Shown: in pieces, positions 28,506 through 38,240 of the stretch
How the letters are laid out: every line of letters starts with the position of its first letter
Position numbering within the stretch: position 1 is the first letter of the stretch
Assembly (NCBI RefSeq): GCF_039535115.1
Contig: NZ_BAAAWO010000001.1
Span: forward strand, 744,001 to 808,000
From: Paeniglutamicibacter sulfureus
GTDB taxonomy: Bacteria; Actinomycetota; Actinomycetes; Actinomycetales; Micrococcaceae
Length of the DNA stretch: 64,000 nucleotides
Direction: 5' to 3'
Program-made: the position numbers and the translations under genes
The notes under the pieces: generated by a model
Database searches by the model: none
Seen by the model: only the letters and a program-made list of their open reading frames with translations
Told to the model about the DNA's origin: nothing

Positions 28506-29771
28506 ATGAGTGATGAGCAAACGTCGAATCCGGCGCAGCGGATCCGGCCCTTCCGGCAAGCCAAGGCCAGCCCGGAAACCCTCAAACGGCTCAAGCAGCA
28601 CTTGGGCGTGCTCTCCACGGTGGCGCTGAAGCACCTGGACCAGTCACTGCCTTGGTACCGGGGACTGCGGCCCGAAGAGCGCGCGGCGCTGGGATTGGTG
28701 GCGCAGAAGGGAATTGCTTCCTTCGTCTCCTGGTACGAACGGCCCACCACTTCCCCGCAGTGGGTGCTCAACGACGTCTTCGGCGCCGCACCCACCGAAC
28801 TGACGCGATCCATCAGCCTGCAAAAGGCCCTCCAACTGATCCGCACCATTGTCGAGGTCGTTGAATCCCAGGTTCCTGACATCGCCCCGGAGGCCGAGCA
28901 CACGCAATTGCGCGAGGCGGTCCTGCGCTACTCGCGGGAGGTCGCCTTCGCCGCGGCCGACGTGTATGCCCGGGCGGCAGAGACACGCGGTGCCTGGGAC
29001 TCGCGGCTCGAGGCACTGGTGGTGGATGCCGTCATGCGCGGAGAATCCCAGGATTCCCTCCGCTCCAGGATTGCCGCCGTGGGCTGGAAGTCGCACGAAA
29101 ACATCTTGGTGATGATCGGAGCAACCCCGGCCTCCTCCCAGGTGGGATTCGTCAGTGAACTCCGCCGCGCGGCAGCCCGCTATGCCCGCGACTCGCTGGT
29201 CGGTGTCCACGGTGAACGCGCCATCCTGATGCTCGGCGGCGTGGAAGCCGACCGGGCCGGGCTGGACCGGCTCGCCACGTTTTTCGGCGAAGGACCGGTG
29301 GTCTACAGTCCCTTGGCCCCGACGCTCAAGGAAGCCTCCGCCAGCGCCAAGGCAGCCTTCGCCGCCATCGCCGCCGCCAAGGCCTGGCCACTGGCTCCGC
29401 GACCGGTGGATGCCGATGACCTCTGGCCCGAGCGAGTCATGAACAACGACTCCGAGGCGCGCGAGGCGCTGGTCTCGGGGATCTACAAGCCGCTCATCAA
29501 GGCCGGAAACGGCCTGATTGAAACGCTATCGAGCTATCTATCGCTGGGCCACTCTCTGGAGGGAACGGCCCGGGAGTTGTTCGTACATGCCAACACGGTG
29601 CGCTATAGACTTAAAAGGGTGTGCGACGTCACCGGGTGGGATCCCTTGGTTCCGCGCGAGGCGTTCGTGCTGCAAACCGCGTTGGTGGTGGGTCGACTGG
29701 ACGCCGAAACAACCGAAATCTTGTCCGAAACGCGGCAATCGGTGCCGCGCAAGAGCCTGACCACCTTGTAG
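28506..29771 (+). CDS. fasR: PucR-type regulator of fatty acid synthesis (FasR-like)
   Basis: 421 residues. The central part has a GGDEF-like/CdaR fold region and the C-terminus carries the PucR helix-turn-helix (SLEGTARELFVHANTVRYRL KRV). In Streptomyces a PucR-like activator of the same layout, FasR, lies directly upstream of fabD-fabH-acpP-fabF and activates that operon; the gene order here is identical. The ATG at 28506 lacks a strong ribosome site, so the start is the least certain part. It is followed by fabD after 77 bases. Confidence 0.85.
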   Translation: MSDEQTSNPAQRIRPFRQAKASPETLKRLKQHLGVLSTVALKHLDQSLPWYRGLRPEERAALGLVAQKGIASFVSWYERPTTSPQWVLNDVFGAAPTELTRSISLQKALQLIRTIVEVVESQVPDIAPEAEHTQLREAVLRYSREVAFAAADVYARAAETRGAWDSRLEALVVDAVMRGESQDSLRSRIAAVGWKSHENILVMIGATPASSQVGFVSELRRAAARYARDSLVGVHGERAILMLGGVEADRAGLDRLATFFGEGPVVYSPLAPTLKEASASAKAAFAAIAAAKAWPLAPRPVDADDLWPERVMNNDSEAREALVSGIYKPLIKAGNGLIETLSSYLSLGHSLEGTARELFVHANTVRYRLKRVCDVTGWDPLVPREAFVLQTALVVGRLDAETTEILSETRQSVPRKSLTTL

Positions 29772-29848
29772 GATTCATACAAAAGCACGCCGACAAGTCG
29801 GTGTGCGAAAACAGCCGTCGAGACCGACATCTTTGGAAAGCTGGAGTA

Positions 29849-30772
29849 GTGCTAGCAATCGTGTGCCCTGGACAGGGCTCCCAGACCCCCGGATTCCTTT
29901 CTCCGTGGCTCGAGGTTCCGGGTGTTTCCGAACATCTCGCCGGACTCTCCGCCATCACGGAGCGCGACCTGACCGCCCACGGGACCGTGTCGGACGAAGA
30001 AACCATCAAGGACACCGCGGTGGCACAGCCACTGATCGTTGCCGCAGGCCTCATTGCCGCGCGCGCACTCTTCGGTGACGAGCTTCCGACGAACGTCGTG
30101 TTGGCCGGACACTCCGTCGGCGAGATCACCGCCACCGCGCTGGCCGGTGCCCTCAGCGAGCAGGACGCGATGGTGTTCGTGCGCGAGCGCGCAAACGCCA
30201 TGGCCTTGGCTGCGGCTGCCACCCCGACCGGCATGGCAGCGGTCCTGGGCGGAGACGCCGAAGAGGTCAACGCGGCGATCCTGGCGGCCGGGCTGACACC
30301 GGCCAACGCCAATGGAGGCGGCCAGATCGTTGCCGCCGGCACGCTGGAACAAATCGAGGACTTTGCAGCCAATCCCCCGGCCAAGGCACGCGTGATTCCG
30401 CTCAAGGTCGCAGGAGCTTTCCACACCCACCACATGGCCCCGGCCGTGCAGGTGCTCCAAGAGCTTTCCGCAACATTGGAGGCCAAGGATCCGGCCATCA
30501 CGCTGCTGTCCAACTACGACGGGCAGGCGGTTGCCGGTGGCGAAGCGAACCTTGCCTCGCTGGTCGCCCAGGTCTCGCGTCCGGTGCGCTGGGACAAATG
30601 CATGGAGGAGCTCGCCGCACAGGGAGTCACCGGCATCATCGAACTTGCGCCGGCTGGAACCTTGGTGGGACTGGCCCGCCGCGGCCTGAAGGGCATCCCG
30701 ACCCTTGCGTTGAAGTCCCCTGAAGACCTCGAGGCGGCACGCGCCTTCGTACTCGAACACACCCAAGCATAG
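29849..30772 (+). CDS. fabD: Malonyl-CoA:ACP transacylase
   Basis: Loads malonate from CoA onto acyl carrier protein for type II fatty acid synthesis. The 307-residue protein opens with CPGQGSQTPG, has the nucleophile serine at about residue 89 in LAGHSVGEITA, and the catalytic histidine in GAFHTHHMAP. The GTG at 29849 follows CTGGAG, and the family alignment begins at exactly this point, so the longer open frame upstream is ignored. Confidence 0.95.
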   Translation: MLAIVCPGQGSQTPGFLSPWLEVPGVSEHLAGLSAITERDLTAHGTVSDEETIKDTAVAQPLIVAAGLIAARALFGDELPTNVVLAGHSVGEITATALAGALSEQDAMVFVRERANAMALAAAATPTGMAAVLGGDAEEVNAAILAAGLTPANANGGGQIVAAGTLEQIEDFAANPPAKARVIPLKVAGAFHTHHMAPAVQVLQELSATLEAKDPAITLLSNYDGQAVAGGEANLASLVAQVSRPVRWDKCMEELAAQGVTGIIELAPAGTLVGLARRGLKGIPTLALKSPEDLEAARAFVLEHTQA

Positions 30773-30786
30773 GAAGTTCCGGAATC

Positions 30787-31842
30787 ATGACTGCAGTGAT
30801 GAACCAAACCACCGCGCGCGAATTCAGCCGCATCCACGGCGTGGGTTCCTTCCGTCCCGACGTCATTGTGACCAACGACGACGTGTGCCAGTGGATCGAT
30901 TCCTCGGACGAGTGGATCCAGCAGCGCACCGGCATCGTGACCCGCGCCCGCGCCGGGGCTGACACCTCGCTGCTGGACATGGCCGAGGGAGCTGCGCGCG
31001 AAGCCCTGAAGTCAGCCGGCATCGAGGCCAGCCAGCTTGGCGCGGTCATCGTCTCCACCGTAACCTTCCCGCATGCCACCCCGTCGGCAGCCGCCGCGCT
31101 GGCCGACCGCATCGGCGCCACCCCGGCACCGGCCTTCGACATTTCCGCCGCCTGCGCCGGTTACTGCTACGGCGTGGCCCAGGGCGACGCACTGGTTCGC
31201 TCCGGCATGGCCGAGTACGTGCTGGTCATCGGTGCCGAGAAGCTGTCGGACTACATCGACAACCACGAGCGCACGATCTCCTTCCTGCTGGGCGACGGCG
31301 CCGGTGCAGTGGTCATCGGCCCGAGCGACATCCCCGGCATCTCACCCTCGGTCTGGGGTTCGGACGGCTCGAAGTGGGGCGCCATCAGCATGACCCACTC
31401 GCAGCTTGACCTGCGCGATGCGGTCCTTCAGGCCGAGTCCTCCCCCGAGGGCGCATCCCTGATGGCGGCCACCGAGGCCCAGTTGTGGCCGACCCTTCGC
31501 CAGGATGGGCAGACCGTGTTCCGCTGGGCCGTCTGGGAGATGGCCAAGATGGCCAAGCTCGCGCTCGAGAAGGCCGGCATCGGTTCCGAGGACCTCGTCG
31601 CCTTCATCCCGCACCAGGCAAATATGCGCATCATCGACGAGATGGTGAAGCAACTGAAGCTTCCGGAAACCGTGGTTGTCGCCCGCGACATCGCGAATGC
31701 CGGTAACACCTCCGCGGCCTCGATCCCGATGGCCATGGATCGGATGCTCAAGGAAAACCCGGAGCTTTCCGGCGGCCTCGCGCTGCAAATTGGGTTTGGC
31801 GCCGGGCTTGTCTTTGGCGCACAGGTCGTTGTCCTGCCCTAG
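30787..31842 (+). CDS. fabH: 3-oxoacyl-ACP synthase III
   Basis: Starts fatty acid chains by condensing an acyl-CoA primer with malonyl-ACP. The 351-residue protein has the Cys-His-Asn triad: Cys at about 123 in DISAACAGYCYG, His in FIPHQANMRI, Asn in NAGNTSAASIP. In branched-chain actinobacteria this enzyme accepts isobutyryl- and methylbutyryl-CoA. The ATG at 30787 follows AGGAAG 15 bases after fabD ends. Confidence 0.96.
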   Translation: MTAVMNQTTAREFSRIHGVGSFRPDVIVTNDDVCQWIDSSDEWIQQRTGIVTRARAGADTSLLDMAEGAAREALKSAGIEASQLGAVIVSTVTFPHATPSAAAALADRIGATPAPAFDISAACAGYCYGVAQGDALVRSGMAEYVLVIGAEKLSDYIDNHERTISFLLGDGAGAVVIGPSDIPGISPSVWGSDGSKWGAISMTHSQLDLRDAVLQAESSPEGASLMAATEAQLWPTLRQDGQTVFRWAVWEMAKMAKLALEKAGIGSEDLVAFIPHQANMRIIDEMVKQLKLPETVVVARDIANAGNTSAASIPMAMDRMLKENPELSGGLALQIGFGAGLVFGAQVVVLP

Positions 31843-31940
31843 GCTTTATCTCCAGGGACACAACCCATCATTCGGACCGCACACCTGTGGTCTGCATAGT
31901 CGTCGGGCTTGGTACCGGCAATCATAGAAAAGGAGCCATC

Positions 31941-32186
31941 ATGGCTAGCAACGAAGAGATTCTGGCCGGCTTGGCCGAGATCGTCAACGAAGAGACCGGC
32001 CTGGAGACCGAGGCAGTCGAAATGGACAAGTCCTTCACCGAGGACCTGGACATCGACTCCATCTCGATGATGACCATCGTCGTCAACGCCGAAGAGAAGT
32101 TCGACGTGAAGATCCCGGACGAAGAGGTCAAGAACCTCAAGACCGTTGCAGATGCAGTGAACTTCATCGCCGGCGCACAGGTCTAA
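31941..32186 (+). CDS. acpP: Acyl carrier protein
   Basis: 81-residue acidic carrier that holds growing acyl chains on 4'-phosphopantetheine. The attachment serine is at about residue 40 in EDLDIDSISMM, and the C-terminal helix IPDEEVKNLKTVADAVNFI is typical. An AAAGGAG ribosome site precedes the ATG. Confidence 0.97.
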   Translation: MASNEEILAGLAEIVNEETGLETEAVEMDKSFTEDLDIDSISMMTIVVNAEEKFDVKIPDEEVKNLKTVADAVNFIAGAQV

Positions 32187-32196
32187 GCCAAGTAGT

Positions 32197-32257
32197 GATG
32201 CGTCCCCTTGAAGCGTGTTCCCTCGCGGAAGCACGTTTCGAGGGGAGGCATCGTTTT
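32197..32257 (+). terminator. Attenuator hairpin between acpP and fabF
   Basis: GATGC-G-TCCCCTTGAAGCGTG (32197-32217) pairs, with two G-U pairs and one mismatch, with CACGTTTCGAGGGGA-G-GCATC (32232-32252), followed by GTTTT. It lies 10 bases past the acpP stop and about 180 bases before fabF. It would let acpP be made in excess over fabF. Confidence 0.7.
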
Positions 32258-32433
32258 CACTTCATGTTTCCCGGTTGGCAGGCCCTGAGACGCCAACTAG
32301 CTTTACCGGTTTCGTCACCGATCCCCAGATTTTCGATTCAATCCGGACACCGTCCATTCGGCCACCGTCCGACGCTTGGATCGCGCGCTAGCCTCGCTAG
32401 CCGTTTCGCCCCCAACCAGTAGAGAGTTTCAAC

Positions 32434-33672
32434 ATGGCTCGCAAAGTTGTTATCACCGGCCTTGGTGCCACCACCCCCATCGGCGGGGACGTTCCGACCC
32501 TGTGGGGCAATGCCCTCAAGGGTGTCTCCGGCGCCCATCTGCTGCCCGACGAGTGGGTTGAAACCTACAACCTTCCGGTGAAGTTTGCCGCCAAGGCCTC
32601 CAACCCGGCCTCCGAGGTCCTCTCACGCGTTGAAATGAAGCGCATGGACCCGTCCACCCAGTTCGCCGTGGTCGCCGCGCGCGAGGCGTGGAAGGACGCG
32701 GGCATCGAGGAGATGGACCACGACCGCCTGGCCGTGGCCTTCGCCACCGGCATCGGCGGGGTCTGGACCCTGCTCGACGCGTGGGACACCCTGAAGGAAA
32801 AGGGCCCGCGTCGCGTGCTGCCGATGACGGTACCCATGTTGATGCCCAATGGTCCTGCAGCTGCCGTGTCTCTTGACCTGGGTGCCCGCGCCGGCGCGCA
32901 CACCCCGGTTTCCGCCTGCGCCTCGGGCACCGAGGCCATGCACATCGGTCTTGAACTGATCCGCTCGGGCAAGGCTGACGTGGTGATGTGCGGCGGAGCC
33001 GAAGCAGCCATCCACCCCATGCCCATGGCTTCCTTTGCCGCCATGCAGGCCTTGTCCAAGCGCAACGACGACCCGGAGCATGCTTCGCGTCCGTACGACA
33101 TCGACCGTGACGGCTTCGTCATGGGCGAAGGCGCCGGTGCCTTGGTGCTTGAGGCCGAGGAACATGCCATCGCCCGCGGTGCGACGATCTACGCCGAACT
33201 GGCAGGCACCTCGGTGACGGCCGATGCGTACCACATCACCGCACCGGACCCGCAGGGCCTGGGTGCCACCCGAGCCCTGAAGGCGGCCATGTTTGACGGC
33301 CTCATCCAGCCAGAAGACGTGGTCCACGTCAACGCGCACGCCACTTCCACCCCGGTGGGCGACAAGCCCGAGTACACCGCCCTGCGCGCCGCCCTGGGTT
33401 CGCACCTGGACAAGGTATGCGTCTCGGCCACGAAGTCGCAGATGGGACACCTGCTGGGCGCCTCCGGCGCAGTCGAATCGGTCTTGGCCGTGCTGGCCGT
33501 GTACCACCGCAAGGCTCCGGTTACCATCAACCTGGAAAACCAGGATCCGGAAATCCCGTTGGACGTGGTTGTCGGCACGCCGCGTGAGTTGCCCGAGGGC
33601 ACCATCGTCGCCCTGAACAACTCGTTCGGCTTCGGCGGACATAATGCCGTCGTTGCCATCCGAAGCGTCTAA
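32434..33672 (+). CDS. fabF: 3-oxoacyl-ACP synthase II
   Basis: Elongates acyl-ACP chains. The 412-residue protein begins MARKVVITGLGATTP and has the catalytic cysteine at about residue 162 in VSACASGTEAMH, with the two histidines in VNAHATSTPVGD and SQMGHLLGASGA. The C-terminal NNSFGFGGHNAVV is intact. AGAGAG lies before the ATG. It is the last gene of the fas cluster and is followed by a very strong terminator. Confidence 0.96.
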   Translation: MARKVVITGLGATTPIGGDVPTLWGNALKGVSGAHLLPDEWVETYNLPVKFAAKASNPASEVLSRVEMKRMDPSTQFAVVAAREAWKDAGIEEMDHDRLAVAFATGIGGVWTLLDAWDTLKEKGPRRVLPMTVPMLMPNGPAAAVSLDLGARAGAHTPVSACASGTEAMHIGLELIRSGKADVVMCGGAEAAIHPMPMASFAAMQALSKRNDDPEHASRPYDIDRDGFVMGEGAGALVLEAEEHAIARGATIYAELAGTSVTADAYHITAPDPQGLGATRALKAAMFDGLIQPEDVVHVNAHATSTPVGDKPEYTALRAALGSHLDKVCVSATKSQMGHLLGASGAVESVLAVLAVYHRKAPVTINLENQDPEIPLDVVVGTPRELPEGTIVALNNSFGFGGHNAVVAIRSV

Positions 33673-33700
33673 TACGCGCGCAGGCGCAGCCTGAGGCACC

Positions 33701-33749
33701 AAAGAGCGGTGGCCCGAAGTTCACGTGGAACTTCGGGCCACCGCTCTTT
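33701..33749. terminator. Strong terminator after fabF
   Basis: A perfect 22-bp stem, from AAAGAGCGGTGGCCCGAAG at 33701 with its complement ending in CCGCTCTTT at 33749, closes a 5-base loop ACGTG. It ends in TTT on both strands and probably also ends the convergent DUF3145 transcript. Confidence 0.9.
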
Positions 33750-33902
33750 GCGTATATGCCTGCAGCCGGACCTCGCGGTCGTCACTTCATCTGGTGAAAA
33801 CCCTACGCGTCGTTTTGTCTGCAGGTAGAGGAGTACACCGGTTGGCTCATCGACCAGGAGGAGTGGTCGATGACTTCATTGGCGGTACAGAGATAGAACG
33901 GG

Positions 33903-34406
33903 TCAGATGACCTGGTGCAGCCAACGGACGGGCGCACCCTCTGCTGCGTAGCGGAAAGGCTCGAGCTCCTCGTCCCAGGCCTCGCCGAGGGCAATCGAGA
34001 GTTCCTGGTAGACAATCGCGGGATCCCCAGCGCCCTTTTCATAAGCCCAGCGGATGCGTTCCTCGCTGACCATGATGTTGCCTGCGGCATCCGTGGTGGC
34101 GTGGAAAATCCCGAGCTCCGGGGTATGGGACCAACGGCTCGAATCGACACCGGGACTCGATTCCTCGGTGACCTCGTAGCGCAGGTGTGCCCAGCCGCGA
34201 AGTGCGGACGCCAAAAGAGCACCGGTACCGGGCTTGCCGGTCCAGTTGACTTCCGCCCGGGACATGCCCGGGGCGGCGCTCTGCTCGGTCCAGTGCAGAT
34301 CGGTCCGCTGGTCGACAACGGAACCGATCGCCCACTCGATGTGCGGGCACAGCGCTGAGGGGGCCGAGTGTACGAAAAGTACGCCCCTGGTCAGTGCGTC
34401 AGACAT
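33903..34406 (-). CDS. DUF3145 family protein
   Basis: 167-residue cytoplasmic protein of a family restricted to Actinobacteria. Diagnostic stretches are TRGVLFVHSAPSALCPHIEW, WTEQSAAPGMSRAEVNWTG and FRYAAEGAPVRWLHQVI. No function is established. It often sits beside the fas cluster as here. The ATG at 34404-34406 follows GGAAAG. Confidence 0.9.
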   Translation of the reverse strand: MSDALTRGVLFVHSAPSALCPHIEWAIGSVVDQRTDLHWTEQSAAPGMSRAEVNWTGKPGTGALLASALRGWAHLRYEVTEESSPGVDSSRWSHTPELGIFHATTDAAGNIMVSEERIRWAYEKGAGDPAIVYQELSIALGEAWDEELEPFRYAAEGAPVRWLHQVI

Positions 34407-34538
34407 GCTTTCCTCCGATGTGCTGTTGGAACGTCTTCCCCAACGTCAACAACCCTGATTCGAAGTCAAACAAGTCCTGATTAGTATTGTGCACGATTAT
34501 ACGGCGTTCGGCCAGCGGCTTTCGACCATGACTTCGGA

Positions 34539-35522
34539 TTATGCGCGCGGATGGGCCCGCTGATAGCTCTCCTTCAGCCGCTCGACGGAAACGTGGGTGT
34601 AAAGCTGCGTGGTGGCCAACGAGGAATGTCCCAGGATCTCCTGGACCGCGCGCAGGTCCGCCCCGCGGTCCAAAAGGTGCGTTGCCGCACTGTGGCGAAG
34701 TGAGTGGGGGCCGCGGGCAGCGGTGTCCCCCAGTGCCGCCAGCGCATCGGAAACCACCTGGCGCGCCTGTCGGGCGTCCAGCCGCTTGCCTCGGCGGCCC
34801 AGCAGCAAGGCGTGGCCGGAGTCGTCCGTCCGCAAGGCCGGTCGGGCCCGCCGCAGCCAGTTGTCAACCGCGTTCATGGCAGGCTGCCCGAAGGGCACGG
34901 TGCGTTCCTTGTTGCCCTTTCCGATCACCCGTAGGGTGCGGCGGTCCAGGTCGACATCGTTGATGTCCAATGACACCAGCTCCCCCACGCGGATGGCGGT
35001 CGCGTAGAGCAACTCCAGGATGAGTTTGTCGCGGTCGGCGAGCGCGAGCTGTTCGCGGGTGGGCTCCGGGGCCTTGCCCTCTGGTGTGCCCTGGGGCTCG
35101 GGAACCGGCTTGAAGATGCGTTCGATCTGGTTGTTCTGCAGGATGTGCGGGAGACGTTGTTCGCGTTTGGGCGATTTCAGCCGGATGGCGGGATTGGTGG
35201 CGATGAGTTCTTCACGCACTGCCCAGGTGAGGAAGCTGCGGATGGTTGCGGAGCGACGGGCCAGGGTGGCGCGGGCGAGTCCTGACTCCTGCAGGGCCAT
35301 GAGCCAGGCGCGTAGGAGGGTGAGGTCCAGGCCTGCCAAGGTCGTTGCGCCGCGTGGGATGGCGTAGGCGTAGAGATTGCCGATGTCGCTACCGTAGGCG
35401 CGCAAGGTGTGTTCACTGCGTTCGCGCTCTAGGGCCATGTATCTCAGGAAGCCGTCGTGGGCTTTTTGAAGCTCGGCGGGCAGCCGTGTGGCTTCGTTGG
35501 TTTGTTCGATTGGCTCTGGCAC
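34539..35522 (-). CDS. xerC: Tyrosine recombinase XerC
   Basis: 327-residue site-specific recombinase that resolves chromosome dimers at dif together with XerD. The N-terminal core-binding domain (FLRYMALERERSEHTLRAY) is followed by the catalytic residues Arg in ATAIRVGELVSL, Lys in GKGNKERTVPFG, HxxR in HSLRHSAATHLLD, His in ILGHSSLATTQ and the nucleophile Tyr in TQLYTH. The start is a GTG at 35520-35522. It follows dprA on the same strand, the usual actinobacterial order comM-dprA-xerC, so it is the housekeeping enzyme and not a phage integrase. Confidence 0.92.
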   Translation of the reverse strand: MPEPIEQTNEATRLPAELQKAHDGFLRYMALERERSEHTLRAYGSDIGNLYAYAIPRGATTLAGLDLTLLRAWLMALQESGLARATLARRSATIRSFLTWAVREELIATNPAIRLKSPKREQRLPHILQNNQIERIFKPVPEPQGTPEGKAPEPTREQLALADRDKLILELLYATAIRVGELVSLDINDVDLDRRTLRVIGKGNKERTVPFGQPAMNAVDNWLRRARPALRTDDSGHALLLGRRGKRLDARQARQVVSDALAALGDTAARGPHSLRHSAATHLLDRGADLRAVQEILGHSSLATTQLYTHVSVERLKESYQRAHPRA

Positions 35523-35592
35523 GTCTCTACTGTCTCCCGTACCCCGTGCTGGGACGATGATGCCACGCCGGTGGGTGCGCTTCCGGCATGTC

Positions 35593-36876
35593 TCATCGGG
35601 GTTCCGGGGCTCCGCGTTGCGGTTCCCTGCCGTTGGGAAAGCGGCGTATCCATCCGGTGCCGGAGCGTTCAGCCAGTCCGCGTGTGGACAGGCGCGAGAG
35701 TCCTCCGAGGATGGCTCCCATTCCCAGTCCGGCGAGCGCCGCCAGCTGGTCGGCGGTGCGCGGGGACCGTACGGGCAGGGCGTCGAGGAGGAGCAAGTCC
35801 TGAATCGCCAGCCCGTCGTGGTCCCGGGGTTCTTCCCTGTCGTTGCTTGCCTGTTGGGCTTGAACGTCCGCGGGAGCGGGATCGGGGAGTTTGAGCAGTT
35901 CGAGTGCCTCGGCGGCGTCGGTGACGAGGATGGCCGCGCCCTCCCGGATGAGTCGGTGGCAGCCTGCGGAGTTGGCGGAGAAGACTGACCCCGGGATAGC
36001 ACCTACTTCTCGGCCCATCTCCGCCGCGTGGCGTGCGGTGCTCAGTGCCCCGGAGCGCCAGCGTGCCTCGGCGACGACGGTCGCAGCACATAGCGCGGCG
36101 ATCAACCTGTTGCGTTGAAGGAACCGCCAGCGCGTTGGGGTGGCACCGGGGGCGACCTCGGCGATGAGCAGTCCCTGTCGATGGACGGACTTGAGCAAGT
36201 CGTCGTTGCCGACCGGGTAGAAACGGTTCAATCCCCCTGCCATGACAGCAATCGTGGCAGGTAGCAGGGGTTCGCCCGGGCGGGCGCGGGCGGGTGGATC
36301 TTCGGCGAGCGCCGCCTGATGAGCCTGTGCGTCGATGCCATACGCTCCGCCGGACACGATGCAGATCCCGCGTGCCCGTAGCCCGTGGACCAGTTCCGCG
36401 GTGACGGTGCGTCCGTATTCGGTGGCGTCGCGGGATCCGACGATCGCGGCGAGCCGGGCGGGATCGCGCAGGATGGCGAGGTTGCCGGTGCCGCGGTACC
36501 AGAGGGCCAGTGGTGCGGCCAGGCCGAGGGCCTCAAAACCCTGGGGCCAGTTCCCGTCTCCGGGGTGGATGATCCCTCCCCCGAGCGTGGACATGAGCTT
36601 GAGATCTGCCTGGGGGTCCGCGAGCGCGGCGCGGGGGCGCCAGCGTTCGAGGCCGGCATCCAGGCGCAGGCTCGCGCGGCTGGCTCCGTGTGCGTCGAGC
36701 AGTTCGGCGACCTGTTGCTGTTCGTGGGCCGGGGCCGGACCGGTGTGGTCGCGGATGATGCGGTACGCTTCCACCGCTCCGCTGACCTGCACGAGTGCCG
36801 CTCCGGTTTGGTCGTTGGGTTCGATGATGTGGGTGAGGCCGGCGCGTGCCAAGACCTCCGGGTCTGCATTGCTCAT
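35593..36876 (-). CDS. dprA: DNA processing protein DprA/Smf
   Basis: Loads RecA on incoming single-stranded DNA during transformation. The 427-residue protein has an N-terminal SAM-like helical part (LARAGLTHIIEPND), the extended Rossmann fold with AIVGSRDATEYGR, VSGGAYGIDAQAH, GGLNRFYPVGN and FLQRNRLIAALC, and a C-terminal winged-helix DML1-like domain (TADQLAALAGLGMGAILGGL). The ATG at 36874-36876 is preferred over a GTG at 36924. Normally comM lies directly upstream; here a solute transporter operon intervenes. Confidence 0.9.
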   Translation of the reverse strand: MSNADPEVLARAGLTHIIEPNDQTGAALVQVSGAVEAYRIIRDHTGPAPAHEQQQVAELLDAHGASRASLRLDAGLERWRPRAALADPQADLKLMSTLGGGIIHPGDGNWPQGFEALGLAAPLALWYRGTGNLAILRDPARLAAIVGSRDATEYGRTVTAELVHGLRARGICIVSGGAYGIDAQAHQAALAEDPPARARPGEPLLPATIAVMAGGLNRFYPVGNDDLLKSVHRQGLLIAEVAPGATPTRWRFLQRNRLIAALCAATVVAEARWRSGALSTARHAAEMGREVGAIPGSVFSANSAGCHRLIREGAAILVTDAAEALELLKLPDPAPADVQAQQASNDREEPRDHDGLAIQDLLLLDALPVRSPRTADQLAALAGLGMGAILGGLSRLSTRGLAERSGTGWIRRFPNGREPQRGAPEPR

Positions 36877-37292
36877 GTCTGCGTGGCTTCCGGTTCGATG
36901 GATGCTCCCGGGCGGGGTTTGCACTTGGTCCCCGGTATCGCGCGTGGAAGGGGATGCGTGGGTGCCGGGGGGGGTGCGTCTATGGTGCTGTCTTCATCGT
37001 GCCTCCCGTCCAAGGAGCCTTGGAGGCGTCCAAGCGCGGTCTGGGGAACCACGCAGGGAACCTCGATCCGGCTTTAATGCTGTGTGGGCAAGTCGGCAGG
37101 AACCTCGTGGAAGCACTCTGCGGGCGGTCCTGGCCCGGTGCTGCTTCGACAATATCGTGGGCGGGATGCGTCGGGATGTTGCTAGTCGGACGCCAAATAG
37201 GTAACGATAGGTTCAGCCCGCCTACCGACGGTCACGTGCATCCGAGGCGGACCCGCCGGTAGATACTACTGAAACGGAACTAGGCCTGACAC
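36877..37292. other. Divergent promoter region of dprA and the OpuC operon
   Basis: About 415 bases. The comM-dprA junction normally has almost no gap, so this region arrived with, or was created by, the transporter operon. CTACCG (37222) and CGGTAG (37258) are inverted around a GC-rich stretch just upstream of the transporter gene and could be an operator. Nothing else recognised. Confidence 0.35.
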
Positions 37293-38228
37293 ATGAAACG
37301 CATGAAGCTTCCTTTTATCGCCGCCCTGTCAGTGGTGGCCGGTTCGTTGGTTCTCAGCGGATGCTCCAATCCCACGGCGGCTCCTGCGCCGGATGAATCG
37401 GGCGCCACAGACCAAACCCTGGTCGTGTCCTCCGCGGATTTCACCGAATCCGAGATCATCGGCAACCTCTACGCCGAGGCATTGAAGGACAAGGGGTACA
37501 CGGTTGAGACCAAGTTCCGCATCGGCACCCGCGAGGCCTACATCCCGGCGCTGGAGGACGGTTCCATCGACCTGATCCCCGACTACACCGGCAACCTGCT
37601 GCTGGCCCTGGACGAGGATGCCGATGTCAGCTCGCCCGAATCGATCCTTTCGGCCCTTCCTTCGGTTCTGGAGGCCAAGAAGCTGACCATGCTCACCCCG
37701 GCTGCCGCGGAGGACAAGGACGCGGTGGTGGTCACCCGTGCCACCGCCGACAAGTGGTCACTCACGACCATCGAGGACCTTGCGGCACACAACGACGAGG
37801 TGGTCATGGCCGGTCCCCCCGAGTTCAACAAGCGTCCCGTGGGCCTGCCGGGGCTCGAGAAGAACTACGGATTTGTGCCCTCCAAGTTCGAACCGATTTC
37901 CGATGGCGGCGGTCCTGCCACCGTCAAGGCGTTGCTCGACGGCAAGGTCACCGCCGCGAACATCTTCACCACCAGCACAGCGATCCCGGCCAACGACCTG
38001 GTCGTGCTGGAAGATCCCAAGAACAACTTCCCTGCGCAGCAGGTCGTTCCGGTGGCCGCCGCGGACAAGCTCGATGAGACGGCCGTGGAGACCCTTGATG
38101 CAATTTCGGCAAAGTTGAGCACCGAGGAGCTGATCAAGCTCAACGAGCAGGTTTCCGGCAGCGCCAAGGTGGAACCAAAGCAGGCGGCCATCACTTGGCT
38201 TACGGACCAGGGACTGCTGGGCAACTAA
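37293..38228 (+). CDS. opuCC: Glycine betaine/choline-type substrate-binding lipoprotein
   Basis: 311-residue solute-binding lipoprotein. The signal peptide ends in a lipobox with the lipidated Cys at about residue 24 (LVLSGCSNP). The mature OpuAC-type domain begins QTLVVSSADFTESEIIGNLY and includes REAYIPALEDGSIDLIPDYTG, the signature of ProX/OpuCC/OsmF proteins for choline, carnitine or betaine. It is first in a four-gene operon and is followed by an attenuator, consistent with the binding protein being made in excess. Confidence 0.9.
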   Translation: MKRMKLPFIAALSVVAGSLVLSGCSNPTAAPAPDESGATDQTLVVSSADFTESEIIGNLYAEALKDKGYTVETKFRIGTREAYIPALEDGSIDLIPDYTGNLLLALDEDADVSSPESILSALPSVLEAKKLTMLTPAAAEDKDAVVVTRATADKWSLTTIEDLAAHNDEVVMAGPPEFNKRPVGLPGLEKNYGFVPSKFEPISDGGGPATVKALLDGKVTAANIFTTSTAIPANDLVVLEDPKNNFPAQQVVPVAAADKLDETAVETLDAISAKLSTEELIKLNEQVSGSAKVEPKQAAITWLTDQGLLGN

Positions 38229-38240
38229 CGTATAACCACG

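Noticed and set aside
34539..35522. Tyrosine recombinase as the integrase of the island
   Set aside because: It is adjacent to dprA on the chromosomal side and has the housekeeping XerC layout, so it is not part of the accessory island.
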